NCBI GenBank assembly: GCA_016125495.1
Contig: WGLQ01000004.1
Location: 124,001 to 188,000, forward strand
Direction of reading: 5' to 3'
DNA: 64,000 nt
From: Hyphomicrobiales bacterium
GTDB taxonomy: Bacteria > Pseudomonadota > Alphaproteobacteria > Rhizobiales > RI-29
Shown here: piece after piece, positions 17,413-26,477 of the stretch
How the letters are laid out: each line of letters begins with the position of its first letter
How positions within the stretch are numbered: the first letter of the stretch is position 1
The notes under the pieces: model-generated
Told to the model about the DNA's origin: nothing
Seen by the model: the letters and a program-made list of their open reading frames with translations, nothing else
Databases searched by the model: none
Program-made: the position numbers and the translations under genes

Positions 17413-17880
17413 TCAGGGACGCCTTGCATTGTCGTCGGCGAACAGCCGCAGGACACCCGTTACCCGCCAACTTTCGAGTTCGATGCGATATACCGTGATC
17501 CCCGCCGCATCCGACAGCGTCAGCACCAGGGTCTTGCCATCGAGGTTGCTCGTTTCCACCCTTGCACCCGGTGCCATCGGCGCCTCTGCGAACGCGGCGC
17601 CGTTCTCGCCCGCGAAGGCGGTGAGGCGGGCCTGGATCGCGGCAGCGAGCGCCGGATCTGCGACCTCGACGCGGCCCGCGGACCGGATCTCCTGTTCCTT
17701 TGTGTCACCGGTCGCCATGGTCGCCACTTTGCCGATCAGGACAGCAAAGCCGACCACCAGGAGCAGCGTCATGATGGCGATTGCGATCTTGAGCATTCGC
17801 ACATGGCGGTGCGTGAGGACGCTGCCGGGGATGGCCTCGTCGGGATCGGGCAGGCTGCCATCGTTCGCGGTTTCTGCCAA
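17413..17880 (-). CDS. Small single-pass membrane protein of unknown function
   Basis: A 155-residue protein with a ~20-residue acidic N-terminus, one membrane helix (IAIAIMTLLLVVGFAVLIGKVATM) and a ~100-residue C-terminal domain ending VYRIELESWRVTGVLRLF, which looks like a small beta domain outside the cytoplasm. No ATG precedes the helix; a TTG at 17880 with GGAG six bases before it is the best start, and an ATG inside (MLKIAIAIM) is the alternative. It is divergent from rluD, and the starts are about 90 bases apart. Small TM proteins beside rluD are seen in other alphaproteobacteria. Confidence 0.7.
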   Translation of the reverse strand: MAETANDGSLPDPDEAIPGSVLTHRHVRMLKIAIAIMTLLLVVGFAVLIGKVATMATGDTKEQEIRSAGRVEVADPALAAAIQARLTAFAGENGAAFAEAPMAPGARVETSNLDGKTLVLTLSDAAGITVYRIELESWRVTGVLRLFADDNARRP

Positions 17881-17967
17881 AGCGGTCTCCGGATCGTGGA
17901 ATGGCGAATTGAGGTCGCGCCGGGTCGGCTCGTGGCGGCGACGCCCTACCGGCGCGGGGAGGCGGTG

Positions 17968-19029
17968 ATGAGTCTTCCCGACGATGAGGCCAGCGTGGCG
18001 GTTCTGATCGACGAGCAACTGGCGGGTTGGCGCCTCGACCAAGCCCTCCAGGCCGCGGGCGTGCACGAGAGCCGCTCGCGCGTCAAGGCCATCATCGAAT
18101 CCGGTGCCGTGACCTTGCTGAACGGCCCCGATGAGGCCACCGTCGCCGACCCTGCCGGCGCGCCGGTGATGAGCGCCAGCCGGCGGGTTCGCCTCGGCGA
18201 GCATTATCTGGTTGTCGTACCGCAACCGGAAACTGCCGCCCCGATTCCCGAGCCCATGACGCTCGCCATCGTCTTCGAGGACGCCGATCTCGTCGTCATC
18301 GACAAACCGGCGGGGCTCGTCGTCCACCCCGGCGCCGGCAATCCGAGGGGAACGCTCGTCAACGGCCTGCTCGCCCACTGCGGCGAGTCCCTTTCCGGCA
18401 TTGGCGGCGTGCGCCGGCCGGGCATCGTTCATCGTCTCGACAAGGATACCAGCGGTCTCATCGTCGTCGCCAAGAGCGATCGCGCGCACCGCGGGCTGGC
18501 GGCGCAATTCGCGTCGCACGGCCGCGACGGACGCCTCGAGCGGCGCTACGACGCCATCGTTTGGGGTTGGCCGCCGGCAGCCTCCGGTGTCGTCGACGCC
18601 GCGATCGCCCGTGCACCGGACAACAGGCTTCGCATGGCCATCACACGCTCCGGCGGGCGCCACGCGGTCACCCGCTGGCGCCGCATCGAGCGCTTCGGTG
18701 CGCCGGCTGGTGGGCCGCTCGCCTGCCACATCGCCTGCATGCTCGAGACCGGCCGCACGCACCAGATTCGTGTCCACATGACCTCGATCGGCCATCCGCT
18801 GCTCGGTGACGAGACGTATGGCAAGGGGTATCGTGCTTCGGTCTCCCGCCTCGGCGCCTCGGCACGCGAGGCCCTCCAAAGTCTGGCGAGGCAGGCTTTG
18901 CACGCCGGAGTTCTCGGCTTCGAGCATCCTGTGAGCGGTAAGCCGATGCGTTTCGAGCGTGCGATGCCCGAGGACATGGCCGCGCTGATATCGGCGCTTC
19001 GCCGCGAAGGGGAATCGGCTGCCGGCTGA
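17968..19029 (+). CDS. rluD: 23S rRNA pseudouridine synthase RluD-like
   Basis: A 353-residue RluA-family enzyme that isomerises uridine to pseudouridine in large-subunit rRNA. An S4 RNA-binding domain spans about residues 15-85. The catalytic Asp158 is in PGIVHRLDKDTSGLIVVAKS, and GRTHQIRVHM (motif III) is seen further on. GGGGAGG precedes the ATG at 17968. The order rluD then rpoH is common in alphaproteobacteria and supports the assignment. RluC or RluA cannot be fully excluded, but the S4 domain and the neighbour favour RluD. Confidence 0.9.
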   Translation: MSLPDDEASVAVLIDEQLAGWRLDQALQAAGVHESRSRVKAIIESGAVTLLNGPDEATVADPAGAPVMSASRRVRLGEHYLVVVPQPETAAPIPEPMTLAIVFEDADLVVIDKPAGLVVHPGAGNPRGTLVNGLLAHCGESLSGIGGVRRPGIVHRLDKDTSGLIVVAKSDRAHRGLAAQFASHGRDGRLERRYDAIVWGWPPAASGVVDAAIARAPDNRLRMAITRSGGRHAVTRWRRIERFGAPAGGPLACHIACMLETGRTHQIRVHMTSIGHPLLGDETYGKGYRASVSRLGASAREALQSLARQALHAGVLGFEHPVSGKPMRFERAMPEDMAALISALRREGESAAG

Positions 19030-19368
19030 GTATTGCGATCTCGCGTGCCGGCCCTTGAACCCAGGGGGTGGTCGACCGATATACGAGGGCTCGGCTGGCG
19101 CCTGGCGACGGTGGTTTGATGGACGGTTTCCGGAGAATTGCCGCCCGCTACGTCACTCGAACCTGGCGTGCTTTGCAGCGATAGTGGGGCGATCACCAGG
19201 CAGCGGTCTCTGCCGATGCGACGGAAGGCGCGGCTGCGTCACGTTGTGATGAGTATGGCGAACCCGAACGTCGGGGGATTCGCTGGGGTTGCTCGCCGGC
19301 CGGGCGGCCTCGTCGATCGACCGGTTCGCCCGGGGTGTGTGCCCGGGATCAGCTTTAGGAGGCGCAAG
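19030..19368. other. 339-base leader/intergenic region between rluD and rpoH
   Basis: No gene is supported. The rpoH frame can be extended back to 19138, but the extra residues do not match sigma-32. The region probably carries the rpoH promoters and a leader; the only clear structure is the small hairpin just before the ribosome site. I could not identify -35/-10 boxes with confidence. Confidence 0.45.
19329..19347 (+). promoter_or_regulatory. Hairpin just upstream of the rpoH ribosome-binding site
   Basis: CCCGGG (19329-19334) and CCCGGG (19342-19347) can pair around the loop GTGTGTG. The stem ends 9 bases before AGGAGG at 19356-19362, close enough to affect ribosome access. A thermosensor role like that of other rpoH leaders is only a possibility. 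Confidence 0.35.
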
Positions 19369-20268
19369 ATGGCTTCGAGCAGACTTCCCACCGTTTCGGA
19401 CGGCCAGGGCGGGCTCGCGCGCTACCTGCAGGAGATCCGCCAGTTTCCCATGCTGGAGCCGGGCGAGGAATACATGCTGGCCAAGCGCTGGCAGGAGCAC
19501 CAGGACAGCGATGCCGCCCACAAGCTCGTTACCTCGCACCTGCGGCTGGTGGCACGCATTGCCATGGGCTATCGCGGCTACGGCCTGCCGATCGGCGAGG
19601 TGATTTCGGAGGGCAACGTCGGCCTGATGCAGGCCGTCAAGCGCTTCGACGCCGACAAGGGCTTCCGCCTCGCCACCTACGCCATGTGGTGGATCCGCGC
19701 GGCGATCCAGGAGTACATCCTGCGCTCCTGGAGCCTCGTGAAGATGGGCACGACCGCGGCCCAAAAGAAGCTCTTCTTCAACCTGCGCCGGCTGAAGGGC
19801 CAGATGCAGGCGCTGGAAGACGGCGACCTCAAGCCTGAGCAGGTCGAGAAAATCGCCACCAAGCTCGGGGTCAGCACGGACGACGTGATCTCGATGAACC
19901 GGCGCCTCGGCGGCGATTCCTCGTTGAACGCGCCCCTGCGCGCCGACGCTGATGGCGGCGAATGGCAGGACTGGCTGGTCGACGACGTGGTGGACCAGGA
20001 GACGGCGCTTGCCGAGGGAGAAGAGTCCCAGCGGCGTCGCGGTTATCTCGTCGAGGCGATGGAGAGCCTCAACGACCGCGAGCGGCGCATTTTCGAGGCG
20101 CGACGCCTCGCCGAAGAGCCGCTGACGCTCGAGGAACTCAGCGTCGAGTTCGGCGTCAGCCGCGAGCGGGTTCGCCAGATCGAGGTGCGGGCCTTCGAAA
20201 AGGTTCAGAAAGCGGTCACACGGGCCGCGTCGGTGGCTGAGGCGCAGCCCGCCACGGTTGCGGACTAG
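19369..20268 (+). CDS. rpoH: RNA polymerase sigma-32 factor RpoH
   Basis: A 299-residue heat-shock sigma factor. Region 2 is seen as SEGNVGLMQAVKRFD and GFRLATYAMWWIRAAIQ, the RpoH box as QKKLFFNLR (residues 132-140), and the region 4 helix-turn-helix as TLEELSVEFGVSRERVRQIE. The ATG at 19369 follows AGGAGGCGCAAG, an excellent ribosome site. It directs transcription of chaperone and protease genes; in alphaproteobacteria two RpoH paralogues often exist, and this looks like the main one. It lies downstream of rluD with a long leader that contains a small hairpin. Confidence 0.96.
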   Translation: MASSRLPTVSDGQGGLARYLQEIRQFPMLEPGEEYMLAKRWQEHQDSDAAHKLVTSHLRLVARIAMGYRGYGLPIGEVISEGNVGLMQAVKRFDADKGFRLATYAMWWIRAAIQEYILRSWSLVKMGTTAAQKKLFFNLRRLKGQMQALEDGDLKPEQVEKIATKLGVSTDDVISMNRRLGGDSSLNAPLRADADGGEWQDWLVDDVVDQETALAEGEESQRRRGYLVEAMESLNDRERRIFEARRLAEEPLTLEELSVEFGVSRERVRQIEVRAFEKVQKAVTRAASVAEAQPATVAD

Positions 20269-20504
20269 CCCACCTCGCGGTCCATTGGACACCCTTCGGA
20301 CGGCTGCAACCGAACATCTCGGGCCAGACGTGTCCGTCCGTGTTGTCCGCGACGATTGCTTCGCGATGGCTGCAAGTGGGCAACAGAGCAGTGCGAGACG
20401 GCACGACGCTGTTGCAGCGGAACCCGGCTACACATACTAAAGTCGCGCGTCCCGTATGGTTAATCCATGCGGCTCGCGCGACAACAGGACCTGGGAGATC
20501 TCAC

Positions 20505-20741
20505 GTGTTCCTTCCTGCAGAGTATGGCTGGCTCGAGCCGGTGATCATCGCTGCCGCGGTCGTTTTCGTCATCGACCTGATCGGCAACTCGATCGCCTTC
20601 GGCAACAAGGTGCTCAACGCCTTGGTGACTGCCCTGATCTTCGCCGCCGTTTTCGGCGCCTTGACCTACTACGGCTATGGCCGTGTAAGCATGAGCGTTC
20701 AGACGACACCGTCGATCAACGCTCCGGCGACCAACAACTGA
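20505..20741 (+). CDS. Small two-helix membrane protein
   Basis: A 78-residue protein starting with GTG at 20505, with GGGAG seven bases upstream. It has two hydrophobic segments, EPVIIAAAVVFVIDLIGNSI and LNALVTALIFAAVFGALTYY, and a polar C-terminus (SMSVQTTPSINAPATNN). The charge pattern suggests both ends on the same side of the inner membrane. No family is recognised. It stands alone, converging on the binding-protein gene, with an inverted repeat between them. Confidence 0.72.
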   Translation: MFLPAEYGWLEPVIIAAAVVFVIDLIGNSIAFGNKVLNALVTALIFAAVFGALTYYGYGRVSMSVQTTPSINAPATNN

Positions 20742-20755
20742 CGGATGACCGACAC

Positions 20756-20785
20756 CGTGTCCGGGTCGTCAACGGCCCGGACACG
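20756..20785. terminator. Inverted repeat between convergent genes
   Basis: CGTGTCCGGG and CCCGGACACG form a 10-bp perfect stem with a 10-base loop, 14 bases after the small membrane protein gene and before the end of the convergent binding-protein gene. There is no T-run, so a bidirectional terminator is likely but not certain. Confidence 0.5.
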
Positions 20786-20870
20786 TGGTGTGACCGGGCA
20801 TGTGCTCGCCACGCCCCGGCTCGAACTCGCTGATGAAGTGGCCAGCACGCCCTGGCGCCTGGCCGGCGGC

Positions 20871-22559
20871 TCAACTCAGCCACACCTTGTTGAACTGGTG
20901 ATACTGCGTCGGGTGCGCGGGATAGCCGTTCACGTTCTCGGTGGTCATCGCGTAGACCGGACGGAACACCGGCTGCACCATGAGGTTCGCCTCCTGGAGC
21001 ATACGCTCGACGACCTCCATTTTTGCGCGCCTCTCGACGACGTCCAGCGTCGCCTCGGCACTGTCCAGCGCGGCATCGAACTCGGCGCTTGCGTAGTGCG
21101 TGTCGTTCCACGGCACGCCCGAGCGATAGCCGAGCGACAGACACATCGTGCCGAGCGGCCGGTGCGTCCAGGCCACTGCCGCGAATGGCAGCTTGGTCCA
21201 CTCGCGCCAGAACACCTCACCCGGCATCATCTGGATCTTCAGCCTTATGCCGGCCGGCGCCATCTGATCGCGCATTGCCTCGCAGAGCGTGCGATGCCAG
21301 AGGCCATCCGTTTCACTGACATGGATGGTGAGGTCGATGCCGTCCGGATAGCCCGCTTCCGCCAGGAGGGCCTTTGCGCCGGCCGGGTCGCGGCGTAGCG
21401 GCGGCAGCTTGAAATACTCGGGGTGGATCTCGGCAACGTGGTGGTTCTCACCGACGCTGCCGCCGTCCGGATAGACCAGTTTCTTCAGCGTCGGGTTGTC
21501 GCACGAAAGGGTGACCGCCGCCCGAACCTTGGGGTTGTCGAACGGCGCTTGCGAAATCTGCATGCGGCAGACGAGCGTTTGCGCCGTCTTGGCCGCCAGG
21601 ATTCGGCCCGGCAGGGCCTTGGCCAGATCCATCTGCTCGGACGAGAGTTCGTAGACCGCATCGACGTCGCCGCTGGCGAGCGCGGTCAACTGATCGTCCT
21701 CGTCGTAATTGTAGTAATGGATTTCATCGAGGTAGACCTCGCCGCCCCAATACGTGAAGGGGGCGCCGTCGGTGGTCCGCGTCACGCGTTTGAGGACACA
21801 CTTGTCTCCGACCTCGAGCTCGGAGATCGTGAACGGGCCCGTGCCGATCGGTCTCGACGCCAAGGGCGGCTCGAACGACGGATGCACGATCGCGGTCGGA
21901 TAGTTGTAGCAATCCTCCGGCACCGAGAGCACCGGCTTTTGCAGCCGCATGACCAGCGTGTGCTCGTCGGTCGCCTCGAGAGCGCCGGGGATCAGGACGC
22001 GCTTTCCACCCTCCTCCCTCAGCATGGCAGCGAACGTCGAGAGCCCGACGACGCCACCGGCCCCGATGTCCGGATCGAGCGCCCGGGCGAAACTCGCCCT
22101 GACGTGCTCGGCCGTCAGCATGTCCCCGTTGTGCCACATCACGTTCTTGCGGATGCGGAAGGTCCAGGTCTTGAGATCGCTCGAGGCTTCCCAGCTCTCG
22201 GCCAGCATCGGTCGCGTGATGTTGTCCGGGCCGGTCATGGCGAGGTACTCGAGCGTGTGCCGAGCCTGATTGCCCATCTCGACCCATTGGAAGGTCGCAG
22301 GGTCGATCACCTCCTGCACCTGCATGGCGACCCTGAGGATGCCGCCCTTCTTGGCCTTGGCGTCGTCCGCTGGGAATGGCGAGTTCGCCACCTGGGCGAA
22401 GGCGGGCTCGAGCCCTGCGACACGGTAGGCCAGCGGCGCCGCGACCCCGAGCAGCGCTGCGATACGCACGAACTCTCGGCGGCTGAGGCGGCCATCGCGC
22501 ATGAACTCGTGCGCCTCGATGACCTTGGGATGGCTCAGCCCGTTGGTGACGTCGCGCAT
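20871..22559 (-). CDS. ABC transporter solute-binding protein, peptide/opine (SBP family 5) type
   Basis: A 562-residue periplasmic binding protein. The N-terminus carries a twin-arginine signal (LSRREFVRIAALLGVAAP, residues 25-42), so it is probably exported folded. Family 5 features are RPMLAESWEASSDLKTWTF, NVMWHNGDMLTAEHVRASF and the C-terminal peptide-binding-protein fold ending near NGYPAHPTQYHQFNKVWL. A GGGGAG about seven bases before the ATG at 22559 decides this start; a GTG five codons earlier overlaps it. No permease or ATPase genes adjoin, so the transporter must be encoded elsewhere. It is divergent from an amino-acid-oxidase-like enzyme, suggesting an amino-acid-derived or small peptide ligand. 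Confidence 0.9.
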   Translation of the reverse strand: MRDVTNGLSHPKVIEAHEFMRDGRLSRREFVRIAALLGVAAPLAYRVAGLEPAFAQVANSPFPADDAKAKKGGILRVAMQVQEVIDPATFQWVEMGNQARHTLEYLAMTGPDNITRPMLAESWEASSDLKTWTFRIRKNVMWHNGDMLTAEHVRASFARALDPDIGAGGVVGLSTFAAMLREEGGKRVLIPGALEATDEHTLVMRLQKPVLSVPEDCYNYPTAIVHPSFEPPLASRPIGTGPFTISELEVGDKCVLKRVTRTTDGAPFTYWGGEVYLDEIHYYNYDEDDQLTALASGDVDAVYELSSEQMDLAKALPGRILAAKTAQTLVCRMQISQAPFDNPKVRAAVTLSCDNPTLKKLVYPDGGSVGENHHVAEIHPEYFKLPPLRRDPAGAKALLAEAGYPDGIDLTIHVSETDGLWHRTLCEAMRDQMAPAGIRLKIQMMPGEVFWREWTKLPFAAVAWTHRPLGTMCLSLGYRSGVPWNDTHYASAEFDAALDSAEATLDVVERRAKMEVVERMLQEANLMVQPVFRPVYAMTTENVNGYPAHPTQYHQFNKVWLS

Positions 22560-22779
22560 CGTGCTACTCCCCACTGTGCCCCGCGGCAGTTATTCCGCAT
22601 GCCACTCGGACTGGCAAGCGCGCGGGGACGGCCCGCGCACTCTCCTCGTCGGGCTGTGGCCGAGGCTCTGCGGTCCGGTTTGCCGATCCAGCAACTCGTC
22701 TGGCCGAGTCGCCGTCCCCCATTGATCTTTTCCATGGCTTGGCGCTTTGGTGCTTCGCGTTCGATCCAGGGAGCTTGCC

Positions 22780-24105
22780 GTGCCGACGCCCATCATGGTC
22801 CAGCCTAGTCCTGCCCTACCGGCCCGTGTCGACGTCGCCATCATCGGCGGTGGCGTCATCGGTGTCTGCACCGCCTACGAATTGGCCAAGCGCGGCATCG
22901 CCGTCGCCGTCTTCGAAAAGGGGCGCATCGCCGGAGAGCAATCGAGCAGGAACTGGGGCTTCTGCCGCCAGCAGGGACGCGACCCCGTCGAGATCCCACT
23001 CGCCGTCGAGAGTCTTCGCATTTGGCGTGATCTCGACCGCGAGATCGGCCGCGAGACCGGCTTTCGCCAGGCTGGCCTCCTCTATGTGACCGACAAGGAG
23101 GCGGACATCGAGCGCTGGCGGGATTGGCTGACGCACGCCGAGCCGTTCCAGATCGGCAGCCGGCTGCTGTCGGCAAGCGAAGTGGCCGAGCGCGTGCCGC
23201 AGGCCCACGCCAGCTGGCGCGGCGGCCTCTGGACGGCGGCCGATGGCAAGGCCGAGCCGACGCTCGCCGTTCCCGCCATCGCCGAGGCGGTCAAGGAGCG
23301 TGGAGGCCTCGTCTTTCCAGGCTGTGCCGTGCGTGGCCTGGATCAGGCGGGGGGCCGTGTTTCCGGCGTCGTCACGGAGAAAGGGCGCGTCGCGGCCGAT
23401 ACGGTCGTCCTCGCCGGTGGCGCCTGGTCGCGGCTCTTTTGCAAGCGGCATGGTATCGCGCTGAAATCCTTGAACGTGCGTGCCTCTGTGTTGCGTACGT
23501 CCGCTGCCCCGGACCTCGGCCTCGGGGGAATTTCAGGGCCCGACTTCTCGCTGCGCCGGCGCCTCGATGGTGGCTATACGGTCGCGCGATCCGGTGCGAC
23601 GACATATGACCTGGTGCCCGATGGCTTGCGCTGGATGCGCGATTTCTGGCCGGCCTATCAGCTCGAGAAGGCCAAGATGAAAGTTCGCATCGGGGCCAAT
23701 ACGTGGCGCGAGCTGCGCCAGCGCACGCATTGGGAAATGGACGAGGCGACGCCTTTCGAGGCGACCCGCGTGCTCGATCCGAGACCCGATTACGCCGTCC
23801 TTCGCTCGGCGTTCCGCAAGATGCGTGCGAGCTTACCATCCTTCGGCGATGTCCGCATCGAAGAGACGTGGGGCGGCATGATCGATGCCACGCCCGACGC
23901 GGTGCCCATCATCTCGCCCGTCGCGAGCCATCCGGGGCTGCTGATCGCGAGCGGGTTTTCCGGCCACGGCTTCGGCATCGGCCCGGGGGCCGGGCGGCTT
24001 GCCGCGGATCTGGTCACCGGCGCCAGCCCCTGCGTCGACCCGTCGCCCTTCGCGATCACCCGGTTCTACGCCGCCGATGGCGCAGCGCCGTTCGATTCGA
24101 TGTGA
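22780..24105 (+). CDS. FAD-dependent oxidoreductase, D-amino-acid/glycine oxidase (DadA-like) family
   Basis: A 441-residue flavoenzyme. The dinucleotide-binding motif is VAIIGGGVIGVCTAYELA near residue 20, the second FAD contact is VVLAGGAWSR and the C-terminal motif is LIASGFSGHGFGIGPGAGRL. Such enzymes oxidise amino acids or N-methylated amines to keto acids or aldehydes. GGGAG seven bases before a GTG at 22780 gives the likely start; an ATG five codons later is an alternative. It is followed after 79 bases by a hydantoinase-family gene and is divergent from a solute-binding protein, so the three may form a catabolic locus for an amino-acid derivative. Confidence 0.9.
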   Translation: MPTPIMVQPSPALPARVDVAIIGGGVIGVCTAYELAKRGIAVAVFEKGRIAGEQSSRNWGFCRQQGRDPVEIPLAVESLRIWRDLDREIGRETGFRQAGLLYVTDKEADIERWRDWLTHAEPFQIGSRLLSASEVAERVPQAHASWRGGLWTAADGKAEPTLAVPAIAEAVKERGGLVFPGCAVRGLDQAGGRVSGVVTEKGRVAADTVVLAGGAWSRLFCKRHGIALKSLNVRASVLRTSAAPDLGLGGISGPDFSLRRRLDGGYTVARSGATTYDLVPDGLRWMRDFWPAYQLEKAKMKVRIGANTWRELRQRTHWEMDEATPFEATRVLDPRPDYAVLRSAFRKMRASLPSFGDVRIEETWGGMIDATPDAVPIISPVASHPGLLIASGFSGHGFGIGPGAGRLAADLVTGASPCVDPSPFAITRFYAADGAAPFDSM

Positions 24106-24184
24106 TCGGCCCGGCCTGACCGCCCTTGACCCGCACCGACCCCGCCGGCGCGCGACGCACCGGCCTCCAATCGACGAGGCTCGC

Positions 24185-26194
24185 ATGTCCCTTCTGCTCG
24201 GCATCGACACTGGCGGCACATTCACGGACGCGGTCCTGCTGAGCGAGAGCGAAGGCATTATCGCCACAGCGAAGTCGTTGACGACGCGCGACGACCTGGC
24301 ACGCGGCATTGCCGGCGCCGTGGATGCGGCACTGGCCGACGTGCGGACTGCCGGCAAGTCGAGCGAGATCGGACTGGTCAGCCTTTCGACGACTCTCGCC
24401 ACCAACGCTCTCGTCGAAGGGCAGGGTGGGCGGATCGGCCTGGTCATGATCGGTTTCGAGGAAACGGCGCTCGAGCGGGCCGGGCTGCGCGCCGCGCTCG
24501 CCGGCGACCCCGTCCTCTTCATTGCCGGCGGACACGACGCGCACGGCAATCGCCTCCACACTCTCGACCTCGCCTACCTGGAGCGCTCGCTCGAGACGTT
24601 CGCCGAGGGCATCACGGCATTCGCCGTCGCGGGCGCCTTCGGGGTGCGCAATCCCGAGGACGAGATCGCCGTCCGCGACCGCCTGCGGACGGCGACCGGC
24701 CGCCCCGTGACCTGCAGCCACGAGCTGTCGAGCCGCCTCGACGGGCCGCGCCGCGCCATGACCTCGGTCCTCAATGCGCGCCTCATCGGCCTCATCCACC
24801 ACCTCATCACGGCGTCCGAGCAGATGCTCGCAGCACGCGGCATTTCCGCCCCCTTGATGATCGTTCGCGGTGACGGCGCCCTCGTGGCCGCCGCTGTCGC
24901 CAAGGAAAAGCCGATCGAGACCATCCTCTCGGGGCCCGCCGCGAGCCTCGTCGGGGCGGCCTATCTGACGCGCTCGCCCAACGCCATCGTCTCCGACATC
25001 GGCGGCACGACGACTGACGTTGCGATTCTGCGCGACGGGCGTCCCGCTCTCGACCGCGACGGCGCGACGGTCGGCGGCTGGCGCACCATGGTCGAGGCCG
25101 TCGCCATGCGCACCATCGGCCTCGGCGGGGACAGTGAGGTTCGCGTCGAACTCGACGGCCTCGGCTGGCGTCTCGAACTCGGTCCGCGCCGGCGTATCCC
25201 CATCAGTCTGCTCGCCGCCGAGCATCCCGCGATCGTTCACCCGGTCTTGGATAGGCAACTCAAGCTCGATCGCCTCAGCGATTTCCATGGCGCCTTCGTC
25301 CGGCGGGTACGTTTCGACGCGCAGGCGCTCGCCGGACTCGAGCCGGCTCATCGCCTGCTGCTCGAGCGCATGGGACCGCAACCGGTCGCGCTCGAAAGCC
25401 TCATCACCCACCGCATCCAGACGACGCACCTCGCCCGCCTCGTTTCGCTCGGTCACGTCCAGCTCTCCCAGGTGACGCCGAGCGATGCCGCGCACGTGCT
25501 CGCGCTGCACGACGCCTGGGACGGCCAGGCGGCGGAGAAGGCGATGAACCTGTTCGCACGGCGCCGGGCGGCCGGCGGTCAGGCGATCGCATCGGGCGCC
25601 GGCGAACTCGCACGGGCCATCATCGACCGCCTCGAGGAGCTTTCGGCCGATCTCCTTCTCGACACCGCCGCCGCCGAGGATGGAATATCCGGGCACCCCA
25701 TCTCGGGCGACGCCGTCGTGCGCGCCGCGCTTGCTGGCCACACGGGGCTCGTGCGCCCGCGCGTTTCCCTCACCGTGCCGGTGATCGGGCTCGGGGCATC
25801 GGCCGCGACATATTATCCTGCGATTGCCCGCCGTCTCGGAACCGAGGTCGAGGTGCCCGAGCATGCTGGCGTCGCCAATGCCGTCGGTGCCGTTGTCGGC
25901 CAGGTGAGCGTGACGGTGCGCATCGTGCTCTCGCAGCCGACCGAGGGGCGTTACCGCGCGCACGCGACGTCGGGCGCCGTCGATTTCGACTCGGTCGATG
26001 CGGCGTTCCTCGAGGCCCGGTCGATCGCTGAACGCGAGGCCCGCGAACGCGCCCGCCTCGCCGGTGCGGCCGAGGTCGAGGTCCGCCATTACGAGGACCG
26101 CCGCGTCAGTATGATCGAGGGCCGCGAGATGTTCATTTCCGGCGAGGTCCGCGCCCAAGCGTCCGGCCGGCCTCGGATCGTTCAGACGGATTGA
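24185..26194 (+). CDS. Hydantoinase/oxoprolinase A-subunit family protein (HyuA-like)
   Basis: A 669-residue protein of the ATP-dependent hydantoinase A/oxoprolinase family. The N-terminal ATPase-like motif GIDTGGTFTDAVLL is at residues 6-19, and the second SDIGGTTTDVAIL is in the middle, followed by the hydantoinase A core (RTIGLGGDS). The usual partner HyuB is not encoded next to it, which is unusual because the two subunits normally sit together. It follows the flavoenzyme on the same strand. Substrates of the family are hydantoins, 5-oxoproline, N-methylhydantoin or acetone-type compounds; context favours a cyclic amino-acid derivative. Confidence 0.88.
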   Translation: MSLLLGIDTGGTFTDAVLLSESEGIIATAKSLTTRDDLARGIAGAVDAALADVRTAGKSSEIGLVSLSTTLATNALVEGQGGRIGLVMIGFEETALERAGLRAALAGDPVLFIAGGHDAHGNRLHTLDLAYLERSLETFAEGITAFAVAGAFGVRNPEDEIAVRDRLRTATGRPVTCSHELSSRLDGPRRAMTSVLNARLIGLIHHLITASEQMLAARGISAPLMIVRGDGALVAAAVAKEKPIETILSGPAASLVGAAYLTRSPNAIVSDIGGTTTDVAILRDGRPALDRDGATVGGWRTMVEAVAMRTIGLGGDSEVRVELDGLGWRLELGPRRRIPISLLAAEHPAIVHPVLDRQLKLDRLSDFHGAFVRRVRFDAQALAGLEPAHRLLLERMGPQPVALESLITHRIQTTHLARLVSLGHVQLSQVTPSDAAHVLALHDAWDGQAAEKAMNLFARRRAAGGQAIASGAGELARAIIDRLEELSADLLLDTAAAEDGISGHPISGDAVVRAALAGHTGLVRPRVSLTVPVIGLGASAATYYPAIARRLGTEVEVPEHAGVANAVGAVVGQVSVTVRIVLSQPTEGRYRAHATSGAVDFDSVDAAFLEARSIAEREARERARLAGAAEVEVRHYEDRRVSMIEGREMFISGEVRAQASGRPRIVQTD

Positions 26195-26287
26195 GACGCA
26201 ATTCAAACTGCGACTGGTTCCCCACCCGCCCAATGTGTCCGCGCGGACTGTTCCGGAAAACCGTCAGGAGCAGCATCGAAGGTTTTG

Positions 26288-26301
26288 TTTCGCGCGCGAA
26301 A
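26288..26301. promoter_or_regulatory. 14-base palindrome, possible operator
   Basis: TTTCGCGCGCGAAA is a perfect palindrome in the gap before the SGNH gene, in locally AT-richer sequence. It could be a regulator site or part of a promoter region; no further support is visible. Confidence 0.3.
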
Positions 26302-26477
26302 TCAATCGCATGATGCCACAAAATCGATCGCGCCTTAAGTTGATGTCAACCACGAGACGACAGATTGAACGAGGTCTTGGTCGTCGGGGCGATCAGGCGG
26401 TTGGCTCCGGCACGGTGCGGCCCGCCATTCCCCGGTGACCGATTGGCATGATTTGTTCGGTCGTCGGGAGTGGTTGA

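Noticed and set aside
20871-22559. Binding protein for the PotABC-like transporter
   Set aside because: It is a peptide-family (SBP 5) protein 12 kb away with a Tat signal; PotD-type proteins are shorter and of another family.
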